Shown here in pieces: positions 46,980 through 55,855 of a stretch of DNA of 64,000 bases. This DNA comes from an uncultured Pelagibacteraceae bacterium (GTDB lineage: Bacteria > Pseudomonadota > Alphaproteobacteria > Pelagibacterales > Pelagibacteraceae), in NCBI GenBank assembly GCA_902516465.1, contig CABXZD010000002.1:62001-126000 (forward strand). The letters are read 5' to 3'. A program made the position numbers and the translations under genes. The notes beneath the pieces were generated by a model that searched no databases, was not told the origin of the DNA, and saw only the letters and a program-made list of their open reading frames with translations. How positions within the stretch are numbered: the first letter of the stretch is position 1; each line of letters begins with the position of its first letter.

Positions 46980-47576
46980 ATGGCAGCAACAATCTTCAAA
47001 GATTTTTACGAAGTACCTAATCTAAATTTTGATATTTCAAAACTAAGAGAAGACTTAGATAAGATATTAAAAAAAAAAAATTTCAACTCACTAGGAATTA
47101 CACATTTTGGTGCAATACCAATAAACCAAATTCCTAATGATGAGAGTTCTATTAAAGGTAATAATGTAAGAGGAAAATATTGGACAATAGCAGATGAAAC
47201 TGGCAAAGAAGTTTCAAGGGATGTCGCTATTGATGAATCAAAATATACCCAATTGCTTCCAGAATTTGAAAAAACTTATTTTAAAGAAGTGTTCGAAAAA
47301 TTAAGAGAGAGATATAAATTAGGAAGAGTAAGACTTTTGTTGAAAGAGCCAAGATCAACTCTCAGCTGGCATAAAGATCCTGAATGTAGATTACATATAC
47401 CAATTATAACAAACAAAGGTTGTTCTATGGTAATTGAAAATGTTGCTAAACATCTTCCTGCCGATGGAAAAGTTTGGATAACAAACAACACCAAATATCA
47501 CAATTTTTTTAACGGGGGGGAACAGGCAAGAATTCACCTGGTAGCGTGCGTTCTAGAAAGTCCTTTTAAAAATTAA
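46980..47576 (+). CDS. Aspartyl/asparaginyl beta-hydroxylase-like protein
   Basis: A 198-residue predicted 2-oxoglutarate/Fe(II) oxygenase. The core fits the Asp/Asn hydroxylase family: WHKDPECRLHIPI near residue 132 (iron His-x-Asp and the following RLHIP), then TKYHNFFNGGEQARIHLVACV near 170 (distal His, and Arg for 2-oxoglutarate). Substrate unknown. It starts 20 bases after katG, and its stop overlaps the next gene (TAATGG), so katG, this gene and the DUF2061 gene probably form one transcript. Confidence 0.82.
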   Translation: MAATIFKDFYEVPNLNFDISKLREDLDKILKKKNFNSLGITHFGAIPINQIPNDESSIKGNNVRGKYWTIADETGKEVSRDVAIDESKYTQLLPEFEKTYFKEVFEKLRERYKLGRVRLLLKEPRSTLSWHKDPECRLHIPIITNKGCSMVIENVAKHLPADGKVWITNNTKYHNFFNGGEQARIHLVACVLESPFKN

Positions 47577-47818
47577 TGGAGTTCACAAACGGTATTTTTA
47601 ATGCTGCTGGTAGCATATATAAAAATAACAAAGGTTCGATATTAAGAACAATTGTTTACACGATAGGGCATTTTGCTATTGCTATTACTGTTTTGATGCT
47701 TGTTGCCGATGTGTCTTTTGCTGTAGCATTAACGGACGCGATTGTTGAACCAATAGCTAACTCAATATGGTACTTTATTTTAGATAAATGGTGGGCTAGT
47801 AGAACAAAAAATAATTAG
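47576..47818 (+). CDS. DUF2061 membrane protein
   Basis: An 80-residue protein with two membrane helices: TIVYTIGHFAIAITVLMLVA near residues 25-45 and AVALTDAIVEPIANSIWYFI near 48-68, ending DKWWASRTKN. The pattern (RTI.YT..H, then W.....R) matches the DUF2061 family, found singly or fused to sulfur-assimilation proteins. Function unknown. Its ATG overlaps the stop of the hydroxylase-like gene. Confidence 0.8.
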   Translation: MEFTNGIFNAAGSIYKNNKGSILRTIVYTIGHFAIAITVLMLVADVSFAVALTDAIVEPIANSIWYFILDKWWASRTKNN

Positions 47819-47840
47819 ATCAAATTATTTTTTTAAAACT

Positions 47841-48299
47841 TTATTTTATATTTCCCCAAAGATTTTTTTTATCAATCCACCCTTTAAATTTTCCTGATAT
47901 AATTTTACACCAATCACGATCACATTTTTTTACAATTAAAACTCTTCCAGTTTTTATTTTAGCTATTGGTTCTGATAAATTACTGGGTTTTTTAAATAAA
48001 GTTTTGTCTTTTAGGGCAATCAACGAATTTGTTTTTTTTAATTGAGATATGTGAATCCACCCGCTATTATTTTTGAGATCTATTATTCTTCTGAAATTTT
48101 CTTTTTTATCTATTTGTTTTATAGGTAAATTGATCTTTCTATAAACAAATTTTATGGGTGACTCAAAGCTCGGCCCATATCTGACATTTACATTATCTTT
48201 TTTTAAAGATAAAAAAATATCTTCAGCCAAACTAGCAGGAGAAAAAAATAGAAAAAACAAAATTATTAAAATATTTTCAAAATAAAATTTTTTAAACAT
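47841..48299 (-). CDS. Exported bacterial SH3-domain protein
   Basis: A 152-residue protein with an N-terminal signal peptide (ILIILFFLFFSPASLAED) followed by two SH3-like repeats: LKKDNVNVRYGPSFESPIKFVY...GWIHISQL and a second, IAKIKTGRVLIVKKCDRDWCKI...GWIDKKNLWG. These are typical of alphaproteobacterial SH3 proteins that probably bind cell-wall peptides. It overlaps the ThiF-family gene start by 8 bases and is last in the ubiE-to-here run. Confidence 0.85.
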   Translation of the reverse strand: MFKKFYFENILIILFFLFFSPASLAEDIFLSLKKDNVNVRYGPSFESPIKFVYRKINLPIKQIDKKENFRRIIDLKNNSGWIHISQLKKTNSLIALKDKTLFKKPSNLSEPIAKIKTGRVLIVKKCDRDWCKIISGKFKGWIDKKNLWGNIK

Positions 48300-49038
48300 T
48301 CTTTAATTTTTTTAGTTTTACTTTTCTAAAATCCAAATTTAATAAATCTATAATCAAAATATAACCATTGAGACTTTTGCCAATATTTAAAATTCTTTTT
48401 AAAACTTCATTCGCCTGAATAGTACCTATGATACCCGCAACCGTTCCTAAAATTCCTTCGTATTCACAATTCAGAATGTCGTCTGAAATCTCTTTTTCCT
48501 GAAAAAAAGATCTTATACAGGGGGTTTTTTTATTTTTGAAATCAAATGTAAAAATGTGCCCATTAAACTTACTGATAGCTCCAGTAACTAGAAATTTCTT
48601 AGATAATTTACAAAAATCATTTAAAAGGAATTTGGTTTTAAAGTTATCAGAACCATCAATAACGTAATCATAATTTTTAACAATTTTTTTATAATTATTA
48701 TTTTTAAGTCTTAATTTATAAGAAATTATTTTTGTTTTGGGGTTAATTTTATTTAATTTTTTTTTAGCAATAGTTACTTTAGATTTATTTAAATCATTGA
48801 TGTTATAAAGGCTTTGACGATGAATATTTGATAAATCAACTTTGTCTGAGTCTATTATTCCTAAAGAGCCAATTCCTGCCCTTGTTAAAAATTCTGCAAC
48901 AGGACAACCTAAGCCTCCCATACCGACTATAAGTACTTTAGATTGAATAATTCTTTTTTGGCCTTTGATACCAATATTTTTTAATATAATTTGTCTAGAA
49001 AACCTTTCAATTTGAATTTTATTTAATTTTGAATTCAT
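48292..49038 (-). CDS. ThiF/MoeB/HesA-family adenylyltransferase lacking zinc cysteines
   Basis: A 248-residue E1-like enzyme that adenylates the C-terminus of a ubiquitin-like sulfur carrier (ThiS or MoaD). Motifs: VLIVGMGGLGCPVAEFLTRAG (nucleotide loop), GSLGIIDSDKVDLSNIHRQ with the Arg finger, and DGSDNFKTKFLLND. The usual structural zinc site is degraded: the first pair reads CIRS where CxxC is expected, and the C-terminal CxxC is absent. The mobile catalytic Cys region (ILNCEYEGILGTVAGIIGT) remains. Partner unknown. Confidence 0.88.
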   Translation of the reverse strand: MNSKLNKIQIERFSRQIILKNIGIKGQKRIIQSKVLIVGMGGLGCPVAEFLTRAGIGSLGIIDSDKVDLSNIHRQSLYNINDLNKSKVTIAKKKLNKINPKTKIISYKLRLKNNNYKKIVKNYDYVIDGSDNFKTKFLLNDFCKLSKKFLVTGAISKFNGHIFTFDFKNKKTPCIRSFFQEKEISDDILNCEYEGILGTVAGIIGTIQANEVLKRILNIGKSLNGYILIIDLLNLDFRKVKLKKLKNV

Positions 49039-49472
49039 TTACCCGTAGATCCAAATCCTCCCTCTCCTCTTATTGTTTTTGGCAATTCATTTGTCTCTTC
49101 TAATTCCATCTTGATTATAGGAGATAACACTATCTGAGCGATACGGTCACCATTTTTAATTACAAAATTATCATTTCCATGATTAAAGATGATAACTTTT
49201 ATTTCACCCCTATAATCACTATCAATAGTCCCAGGTGTATTTAAAACGCTTATATTGTTTTTTGCTGCTAAGCCAGATCTAGGTCTAATTTGAATTTCAT
49301 AACCCGAAGAAAATGCTACTGATAATCCAGTAGGAATTAAAGAAGATGTCTTTGATTTTATATTTATGGGCTCTTTAATAAATGCCATTAAATCCATACC
49401 AGAAGCTCCACCAGTTTTATAAACAGGTAGATTGACTGCTGGATCTAACTTTTTTATCAGTACTTTAGCCAT
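49035..49472 (-). CDS. dut: dUTP diphosphatase
   Basis: Hydrolyses dUTP to dUMP, preventing uracil incorporation. The product has 145 residues and forms a trimer in this family. All five motifs are visible: GMDLMA, RPRSGLA, NTPGTIDSDYRGEI, GDRIAQIV and the C-terminal RGEGGFGSTG. It overlaps coaBC by one base and the next gene by 4; dut after coaBC is common in alphaproteobacteria. Confidence 0.97.
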   Translation of the reverse strand: MAKVLIKKLDPAVNLPVYKTGGASGMDLMAFIKEPINIKSKTSSLIPTGLSVAFSSGYEIQIRPRSGLAAKNNISVLNTPGTIDSDYRGEIKVIIFNHGNDNFVIKNGDRIAQIVLSPIIKMELEETNELPKTIRGEGGFGSTGK

Positions 49473-50677
49473 TAATTAATTTGAGCAACAATTCTATCTA
49501 CAATTTCCTCTGATATTTCTGACTTTTTTTTAAATGAAAGTACTTCTTTAGTTTTTTTTTTATCTTTGTAATGGATAGTAACTTCATTATAATCACTCTC
49601 AAAACCTCCATTTTTTTTTGATACATCATTGGCTATAATCCAATCACAGTTTTTACTTGTAAGTTTCATAACCGCATTTTTATCTAAATCTTGAGTTTCT
49701 GCCGCAAAACCAATAACTAATTTTGGTCTCATAGAATTATGATTTGATACATAGTTTAATATATCAATATTTTTTTCTAAATTGATTGTTAGACTCTCTT
49801 GTTTTTTAATTTTGGTTTCTTTTTTCTTTGTAATTTTGAAATCTGATACAGCAGCAGAAAAAATAGCTATATCTATTGGTAAATTTTTTTGAGTAGCTTT
49901 AAACATTTCTTCAGCAGTTTCTACCTTGATGAGATTAATTTTATTGTCAACATCAAGGTTGGTAGGGCCAGATATTAATGTTGTGTCAAATCCTCTATTT
50001 AGTAAACTATTTGCTATTTCATAGCCTTGTTTTCCACTTGACTTATTAGTTATAAATCTAACTGGATCTAAATACTCATTTGTTGGACCCGCAGTTACTA
50101 AAACTTTAGTCTTCTTATTTTTTAATTGATTCGATATAAAAATATTAATTTTATTAAAAATATCAGTAGGTTCTGCCATTTTTCCTTCTCCATATTCTCC
50201 ACAAGCCATTTCACCTATAATTGGACCAATAGTTTTATAACCATAACTTTTTAATTTTACTAAATTGTTTCTTGTTGATTTGTGTTCCCACATTCTAACA
50301 TTCATTGCTGGTACTAAAAATACTGGTTTATTTGAAGCTAGAATTACTGTTGAGGCGAGGTCTTCAGATGAACCTTGGCTGAGTTTAGAGATTGTGTTTG
50401 CTGTAACTGGAGAAACAATTATTACATCAGCCCATCTAGATAATGCAATATGATTCATCTCCGATTCATTTTCTACATTAAAAAGATCATCATAAACCTT
50501 TCCTTGTGATAATGATGCAACTGACAGTGGTGTTACAAATTTTTTCGCACTTTTAGTTAAAATAGTTTTTATTTTGGCATTATTTTTTTTGAATAATCTA
50601 ATTATTTCAAGACTTTTATATGCAGATACTCCACCACAAATAATAAATAAAATTTTTTTATTTTTTAAGTTTTTCAT
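49472..50677 (-). CDS. coaBC: Bifunctional phosphopantothenoylcysteine decarboxylase/synthase
   Basis: Two consecutive steps of coenzyme A synthesis. The product has 401 residues. CoaC domain (flavoprotein, residues 1 to about 190): SGGVSAYKS-like CGGVSAYKSLEIIRL, VPAMNVRMWEH and the catalytic Cys in GEMACGEYGEGKMAEP. CoaB domain: VLVTAGPTNEYLDPVRFITN, KSSGKQGYEIANSL, and the KNCDWIIANDVS substrate loop. It starts 8 bases after ubiB. Confidence 0.97.
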   Translation of the reverse strand: MKNLKNKKILFIICGGVSAYKSLEIIRLFKKNNAKIKTILTKSAKKFVTPLSVASLSQGKVYDDLFNVENESEMNHIALSRWADVIIVSPVTANTISKLSQGSSEDLASTVILASNKPVFLVPAMNVRMWEHKSTRNNLVKLKSYGYKTIGPIIGEMACGEYGEGKMAEPTDIFNKINIFISNQLKNKKTKVLVTAGPTNEYLDPVRFITNKSSGKQGYEIANSLLNRGFDTTLISGPTNLDVDNKINLIKVETAEEMFKATQKNLPIDIAIFSAAVSDFKITKKKETKIKKQESLTINLEKNIDILNYVSNHNSMRPKLVIGFAAETQDLDKNAVMKLTSKNCDWIIANDVSKKNGGFESDYNEVTIHYKDKKKTKEVLSFKKKSEISEEIVDRIVAQIN

Positions 50678-50685
50678 CGACCAAA

Positions 50686-52254
50686 TTAAAATACCAATAG
50701 ACCAAAAATTACAAGGATTAATAAACCAATAATAGATTGATTTCTAAAGGCTGTCATTTCAGATTTTTTGGCATTCAAAGCTGTATAAGAATTGGAATTT
50801 TGTGGAATTTGACCACTTGCCAAATATGTGAGGGCTTGATTTGCTTTATCCATTATTTCAGGAAATTCTGGCAATCTTTTAATCACTTCAGAGGTGTTCT
50901 GTAAAGTCTCGTTTAAAGTTTTTAATGGATCTTTTGTTTCTTTTAACCAGTTTTCAAGAACAGGTTTAGATGTTGTCCAAATATTAGTATTTGGATTTAA
51001 CTTTCTAGCAACCCCCTCTACTACTACCATTGTTTTTTGTAACATCAAAAGTTGGGGTTGAGTCTGCATATTAAACTTTTCGGTAACTTCAAACAGTTGT
51101 TTTAATAACTTTCCTCCTGAAATATCTTTCACAGCTTGACCAAATATTGGTTCACCAATTGACCTTAGAGCCTGTGCCAAATCGTCAATTGGAACTTCTT
51201 TAGGAACTAAGCCAGCAACCAAATGTACTTCAGCAACTTTTCGATAATCTCTTTGGATAAAACCAAATAGTATTTCAGCTAAAAATCTTTTACTCATTTT
51301 ATCTAATCTACCCATAATACCAAAGTCAATTGGTACAATATGTCCATTATTATCTATAAATATATTACCTTGGTGCATATCGGCATGAAAGAATCCATCC
51401 CTTACTGCGTGCCGTAAAAAATTTTGAATAATATCCTCGGAAATTTTTTCAGTATTTAAGTCTTTCTTCTTAAGCTCCTCTGTTTCTCTAATAGAAATGC
51501 CCTCCACCCAGTCAAGTGTCATTACATTTTCGCTAGTAAAATTCCAATAAATTTGGGGAACTCTGAAACCAGCATCGTTTTTAGTATTTTCAGAATATTC
51601 ATTTGCAGCTGCAGCCTCAAACCTTAAGTCCATTTCGAGATTTGTAATTTCTTTTAATAAAAAAACTACTTCGACCAATTTAAGTCTTTTTGTTTTTTTA
51701 ATCAAAGACTCGATTAAAAAGGCAAAAAGCATAATCGCATCTATTTCTTCATTAAATATTTTTTTTATATTTGGGCGTAATATTTTGATTGCTACATCTT
51801 TTAATATCCCATTATCTTTAATTTGAGCTTTATGAACTTGTGCTATAGAAGCTGCAGCCACAGGTTCACTTAAATTAATTATAGAATTAAAAGTTTTTTC
51901 ACCTAGATCATTTCTAATTATTTCTCTAGCTTGAACAAGCGAAAAGGCTGGAAGTTTATCCTGGAGATTTTCAAGTTTTTTAGAAAGTTGGTCACCAATA
52001 ATGTCGGGTCGTGTTGCTAAAAATTGTCCTAATTTAATAAATGTAGTTCCCATGGACTCTAATGAGCTAGATAGCCTATCTCCTTCATCTTTTATTATGT
52101 CTGCTTGTTTTTTTTTTGAAAAAGAAAAAGATAAAATCTTAAATATTATTTTTAATGAAAATGGTGGTTCATGAAATTTTGAGGTAATATTAAGTATATC
52201 TGACTGAGCTACTTTTCTCCCAAGCTTAAACAAAGTGATTATTCTTTTGAACAT
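50686..52254 (-). CDS. ubiB: UbiB-family atypical kinase for ubiquinone biosynthesis
   Basis: A membrane-anchored atypical kinase/ATPase needed for ubiquinone production. The product has 522 residues. UbiB hallmarks: the KxGQ motif in FIKLGQFLATRPDIIG, the Ala-rich nucleotide loop EPVAAASIAQVHKA, and FHADMHQGNIFIDNNGHIVPIDFGIMG. A C-terminal hydrophobic helix (IIGLLILVIFGLLVF) anchors it. It overlaps the ubiE stop by one base; ubiE-ubiB is a conserved pair. Confidence 0.96.
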   Translation of the reverse strand: MFKRIITLFKLGRKVAQSDILNITSKFHEPPFSLKIIFKILSFSFSKKKQADIIKDEGDRLSSSLESMGTTFIKLGQFLATRPDIIGDQLSKKLENLQDKLPAFSLVQAREIIRNDLGEKTFNSIINLSEPVAAASIAQVHKAQIKDNGILKDVAIKILRPNIKKIFNEEIDAIMLFAFLIESLIKKTKRLKLVEVVFLLKEITNLEMDLRFEAAAANEYSENTKNDAGFRVPQIYWNFTSENVMTLDWVEGISIRETEELKKKDLNTEKISEDIIQNFLRHAVRDGFFHADMHQGNIFIDNNGHIVPIDFGIMGRLDKMSKRFLAEILFGFIQRDYRKVAEVHLVAGLVPKEVPIDDLAQALRSIGEPIFGQAVKDISGGKLLKQLFEVTEKFNMQTQPQLLMLQKTMVVVEGVARKLNPNTNIWTTSKPVLENWLKETKDPLKTLNETLQNTSEVIKRLPEFPEIMDKANQALTYLASGQIPQNSNSYTALNAKKSEMTAFRNQSIIGLLILVIFGLLVF

Positions 52255-52958
52255 TAAATTTTCCAGCCACTATGTATGGAAACGATTCCACCAGATAAAT
52301 TTCTATACGAATTTTTTACAAAACCGTTTTTTTTTAATAAATCTATTAATTCCTCTTGATGTAAAAAATTTGCAATACTCTTTACAAGATAATCATAGGG
52401 CTCTCTTTCACCAACTATTAACTTGCCAATCAATGGTATAAGTTTTGAATAATTATTATAGATAAAATTTAACTCTGGATTTTGTATTTTTGAAAACTCA
52501 AGACAAAAAAAACGGCCTCCTGGCTTCAATACGCGATAAGCTTCAGTTAAAGCTTTATCTAAATTTTTGGTATTTCTTAAACCAAAACTTATAGTATAAA
52601 AATCAAAAAAGTTATTCTTTAAGGGGAGTTCTTCTGCAGATCCAATTACCCAATTTATATTTTTAAATTTTTTAAGTTTCTCAACACCTTTTTTGATCAT
52701 ACCTTTATTAGGATCGACACAAGTTACATGAGATAATTTATCAGTATTATTCAAAAAAAGTTCTGCAATATCACCTGTCCCACACGCTACATCAACTAAA
52801 TTTTGATTAGATGAGGCATTCATCATATTTAAAAGATTTTTTTTCCAAAATCTGTGAATCCCTAAAGACATGAAATCATTCATAAGGTCATATCGATCAT
52901 AGACTTTATCAAAAACACTTTTCACTAGTCCTTTTCTGTTTTGTAGATATTGTTGCAT
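52254..52958 (-). CDS. ubiE: Demethylmenaquinone/2-methoxy-benzoquinol C-methyltransferase
   Basis: The SAM-dependent C-methyltransferase of ubiquinone synthesis. The product has 234 residues. Motifs: VFDKVYDRYDLMNDFMSLGIHRFWK, the SAM site LVDVACGTGDIAELF near residue 57, ISFGLRNTKNLDKALTEAYRVLKPGG. It opens the minus-strand run to the SH3 protein and is divergent from mutM across 32 bases. Confidence 0.97.
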   Translation of the reverse strand: MQQYLQNRKGLVKSVFDKVYDRYDLMNDFMSLGIHRFWKKNLLNMMNASSNQNLVDVACGTGDIAELFLNNTDKLSHVTCVDPNKGMIKKGVEKLKKFKNINWVIGSAEELPLKNNFFDFYTISFGLRNTKNLDKALTEAYRVLKPGGRFFCLEFSKIQNPELNFIYNNYSKLIPLIGKLIVGEREPYDYLVKSIANFLHQEELIDLLKKNGFVKNSYRNLSGGIVSIHSGWKI

Positions 52959-52990
52959 AATAATAAATAATAAATTGAATATAGTACTAA

Positions 52991-53857
52991 ATGCCAGAAT
53001 TACCAGAAGTAGAAGTAGTCAGACAGTCACTACACAAAAAAATTAATAAAAAGAAGGTTAAAAAAGTAATAGTAAGAAACAGAAACCTCAGATTTAAGAT
53101 TCCTTCTAATTTTTCAAACATTTTAGAAGATCAAAAAATAATCAAAGTTGGAAGATATTCAAAATATTTAATCTTACATTTATCTGATAAAAGATATTGT
53201 CTATTACATCTAGGAATGTCTGGAACGATACACTTAGTGAACCAAAATAAAAAAAATTTGATAACAAATACTAGTTTTTATAGTTCACCAACTCTACCCA
53301 AAAAACATAATCATGTAGAAATAATTTTTGATAATTTTAAAATTGTTTACAATGATCCACGACGATTTGGTTTTTTTCAGATTATTGATGATATTAGTAT
53401 GTTAAAGCAAAAGTTCTCTAATCTCGGTCCTGAACCCTTTCAACCAGAGTTTAATATTAATTATATTACTTCTTTTCTTAAAAAGAAAAAAAAGAATATT
53501 AAAAATTTTTTATTAGATCAAAAATTTGTTGCTGGTATTGGTAATATTTATGCAAGTGAGATTTTATTCTTAAGCAAGATTAATCCAAGCAAAAAAGCAT
53601 ATTTGTTAAAAAAAAATGACTGTAAGAAAATAATTATAAATTCTAGAAAAGTTCTTCTGGAAGCAATAAGAAGAGGGGGTTCAACTATAAGAGATTTTAA
53701 AAATACTTCTGGCAAAAAAGGAGATTACCAAAAAAATTTTAGAGTATATGAGAAAGAAGGGCTTATCTGCAAAAGATTAAAATGTTACGGAATAATTAAA
53801 AAGAAAACTATTTCCAAAAGATCAACTTTTTTTTGTGATTTATGCCAAAAATTTTAG
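52991..53857 (+). CDS. mutM: Formamidopyrimidine-DNA glycosylase
   Basis: Removes 8-oxoguanine and formamidopyrimidines and cleaves the abasic site. The product has 288 residues. The N-terminal PELPEVEVVRQSL supplies the catalytic Pro2 and Glu3; LGMSGTIHL has the conserved Lys region; GIGNIYASEILF is the H2TH signature; the zinc finger at the C-terminus has Cys pairs CKRLKC and CDLC before QKF. It is divergent from ubiE, the usual alphaproteobacterial arrangement. Confidence 0.97.
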   Translation: MPELPEVEVVRQSLHKKINKKKVKKVIVRNRNLRFKIPSNFSNILEDQKIIKVGRYSKYLILHLSDKRYCLLHLGMSGTIHLVNQNKKNLITNTSFYSSPTLPKKHNHVEIIFDNFKIVYNDPRRFGFFQIIDDISMLKQKFSNLGPEPFQPEFNINYITSFLKKKKKNIKNFLLDQKFVAGIGNIYASEILFLSKINPSKKAYLLKKNDCKKIIINSRKVLLEAIRRGGSTIRDFKNTSGKKGDYQKNFRVYEKEGLICKRLKCYGIIKKKTISKRSTFFCDLCQKF

Positions 53858-53904
53858 ATTATTTAATTGACCAAAATAATTTCACAAGTTATACCCCTGT
53901 TCTT

Positions 53905-54165
53905 ATGGCAAATACTAAATCAGCTATTAAAAGAATCAGAAGGATATCAAAGCAATCAGCTGTAAATAAAGCACGAAAAAGTAGATATAAGGCTGCTTTA
54001 AAAAAAATGAACTCTCTGATTGAAGAAAAAAAGAAATCAGACGCATTAAAATTCTTACCTAAGTTGAATTCTGAATTAATGAAGATTGCTAAAACTGGGA
54101 TTATTAAAAAACAAAATGCTTCAAGAAATGTTTCGAGAATAACAAAAAGAATTTCTGCTATTTAA
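53905..54165 (+). CDS. rpsT: 30S ribosomal protein S20
   Basis: A basic 16S rRNA-binding protein, 86 residues. I chose ATG 53905 because MANTKSAIKRIRRISKQSAVN is the normal start; the frame opens earlier, inside mutM. The conserved internal segments RKSRYKAALKKM and a C-terminal NASRNVSRITKRI are present. mutM-rpsT-dnaA is a common alphaproteobacterial order. Confidence 0.97.
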   Translation: MANTKSAIKRIRRISKQSAVNKARKSRYKAALKKMNSLIEEKKKSDALKFLPKLNSELMKIAKTGIIKKQNASRNVSRITKRISAI

Positions 54166-54442
54166 CTTTTATACCAGAGGTTGTCAAAAGGATTCAACTT
54201 AAGAAACTACATAATCTATATATTTTTTTTTTTTCAATACTATATTTAGATTTAGTAAACAAACTAATATTTTTAATTCAATTATAAATTTTATTTATTA
54301 AAATTTGTGAATTTTATTTCTATCTAAACTTCTTTTATGAAACATTTAAAGACACAATCCTAGATTTAATTTTTTTTCTGTATTTCAAAATTATTTGTTG
54401 CAATAATTAAATTATGGTTCTAACTGAACTTGCCTCGTATTT
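54166..54442. other. AT-rich rpsT-dnaA intergenic region (277 bases, largest gap)
   Basis: The longest non-coding stretch in the window. It holds a run of 13 T near 54229, several A/T blocks and no stable hairpin. It must carry the dnaA promoter. I find no good DnaA boxes (TTATNCACA-like) on either strand; the best is a TGTGAATTT with two mismatches. No convincing small gene is present. It is a possible but unproven origin-adjacent region. Confidence 0.6.
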
Positions 54443-55855
54443 ATGAATAAATCTAATATTAACAAAGAAATACTAAATTTAAATCTAGAAACTTTAAATT
54501 GGAGTTTAATTCAATTAGATTTAAAAAAAAAATTAGGACCGGATATTTATGAAAGTTGGCTGAAAAAAATAAGTTTTGTTGAAGAATTTAATAATTATAT
54601 TTTATTATCAGTTCCTACAAGATTTATCAGAGATTGGATTACCTCAAGATACTTAGATCAAATTTTAAAAGTTATAAAAAATTATAAAAAAAGTGTAATG
54701 AGAATTGAATTCAAAATTGTTGAACGAAGTACAAATAAAGATGATGAAGATTTAAAAAATTTAGCTTTAAAAGAAAATGTCTCTTTTATAAAAGATACTT
54801 ACCTACAATATAATAGAATTGATCCAAATAAAAAATTCGGTAATTTTATCACAGGTTCAAGTAACAAGCTTGCATATGAGGCATCCATAAAAGTTTCAGA
54901 GAATGTTTCTCATTATAATCCGCTTTATATTTATGGTGGAGTAGGCATGGGCAAAACTCATCTATTAAATTCTATAGGAATTGAAATTAAAAACGAAAAT
55001 AAAGTTTTGTTTATTTCAGCTGAGCGGTTTATGTATCAATTTGTTAAATCAATAAAATCTAACAATATGGTGAAATTTAAAGAATATTTCAGGAATACAG
55101 ATGTGCTTTTAATTGATGATATTCAATTTATGAATGGTAAAGAGGCTATGCAAGAGGAATTTTTTCATACATTTAATGCTTTAATTGATAAAGGTTCGCA
55201 AATAATAGTTACTGCTGATAGACCACCTAATAAGCTTTCTAGGATGCAAGAAAGAATTAAATCCAGATTTTCAGGTGGGTTAGTAGTTGATATTCAAAAA
55301 CCAGATTACGAATTGAGAAAAAAAATTGTTGAGAAGAAAATAGAGGAATCAAACTTACTTTACTCAAAAAAACTCGAAATTCCAAAAGAAATATCAACTT
55401 TTATAAGCTTTGAAATAAAGACAAGTGTTAGAGAACTAGTTGGAGCTTTAAATAGAATAATTTCTTTTTCAAGAATTTATAACAAGATGCCCAATCTATC
55501 TGAAGCCAAGATAGTATTAAAAGATTTGCTTCATATATCAGAAAACAAAGTTACAATTGACTTGATTCAAACTTTGGTTTGTAAATTTTTTAAAATAAGT
55601 AAGAATGAAATGTTGTCCTCAAGGAGATCAAGATATTTAGTTAGACCTAGACAAACTGCCATTTATTTAACTAAAACTCTTACCTCAAAATCCTTACCCG
55701 AAATTGGCAGGGAATTTTCAAATAGGGACCACACAACGATTATTCACTCAGTCAAAACGATAGAAAGGCTTAAAGAAAAAGATCCAGAAATTGTTGAAAA
55801 TATTAATAAATTAAAAAATCAGATATTATTTAATAACAAGGAAAATGAAATTTAA
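54443..55855 (+). CDS. dnaA: Chromosomal replication initiator DnaA
   Basis: Binds oriC and opens the duplex to start replication. The product has 470 residues. Domain I at the start; AAA+ Walker A is YGGVGMGKTHLLNSIG near residue 172; Walker B is VLLIDDIQFMNG; the domain IV DNA-binding signature is FSNRDHTTIIHSVKTIE near 432. It overlaps dnaN by 11 bases, so the pair is co-translated. Confidence 0.98.
   Translation: MNKSNINKEILNLNLETLNWSLIQLDLKKKLGPDIYESWLKKISFVEEFNNYILLSVPTRFIRDWITSRYLDQILKVIKNYKKSVMRIEFKIVERSTNKDDEDLKNLALKENVSFIKDTYLQYNRIDPNKKFGNFITGSSNKLAYEASIKVSENVSHYNPLYIYGGVGMGKTHLLNSIGIEIKNENKVLFISAERFMYQFVKSIKSNNMVKFKEYFRNTDVLLIDDIQFMNGKEAMQEEFFHTFNALIDKGSQIIVTADRPPNKLSRMQERIKSRFSGGLVVDIQKPDYELRKKIVEKKIEESNLLYSKKLEIPKEISTFISFEIKTSVRELVGALNRIISFSRIYNKMPNLSEAKIVLKDLLHISENKVTIDLIQTLVCKFFKISKNEMLSSRRSRYLVRPRQTAIYLTKTLTSKSLPEIGREFSNRDHTTIIHSVKTIERLKEKDPEIVENINKLKNQILFNNKENEI

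Noticed and set aside
54172-54210. Terminator after rpsT
   Set aside because: A weak AGGTTG/CAACTT pairing with an 11-base loop is not followed directly by a T-run; the T-run comes about 25 bases later.
54338-54364. Eight-codon ATG frame before dnaA as a leader peptide
   Set aside because: Too short, no SD, and no regulatory amino-acid run; expected by chance in AT-rich DNA.
54166-54442. Possible oriC upstream of dnaA
   Set aside because: The gap is AT-rich and dnaA-proximal, but no DnaA box with fewer than two mismatches was found, and alphaproteobacterial origins often lie elsewhere. A cumulative GC-skew plot of the chromosome would decide.
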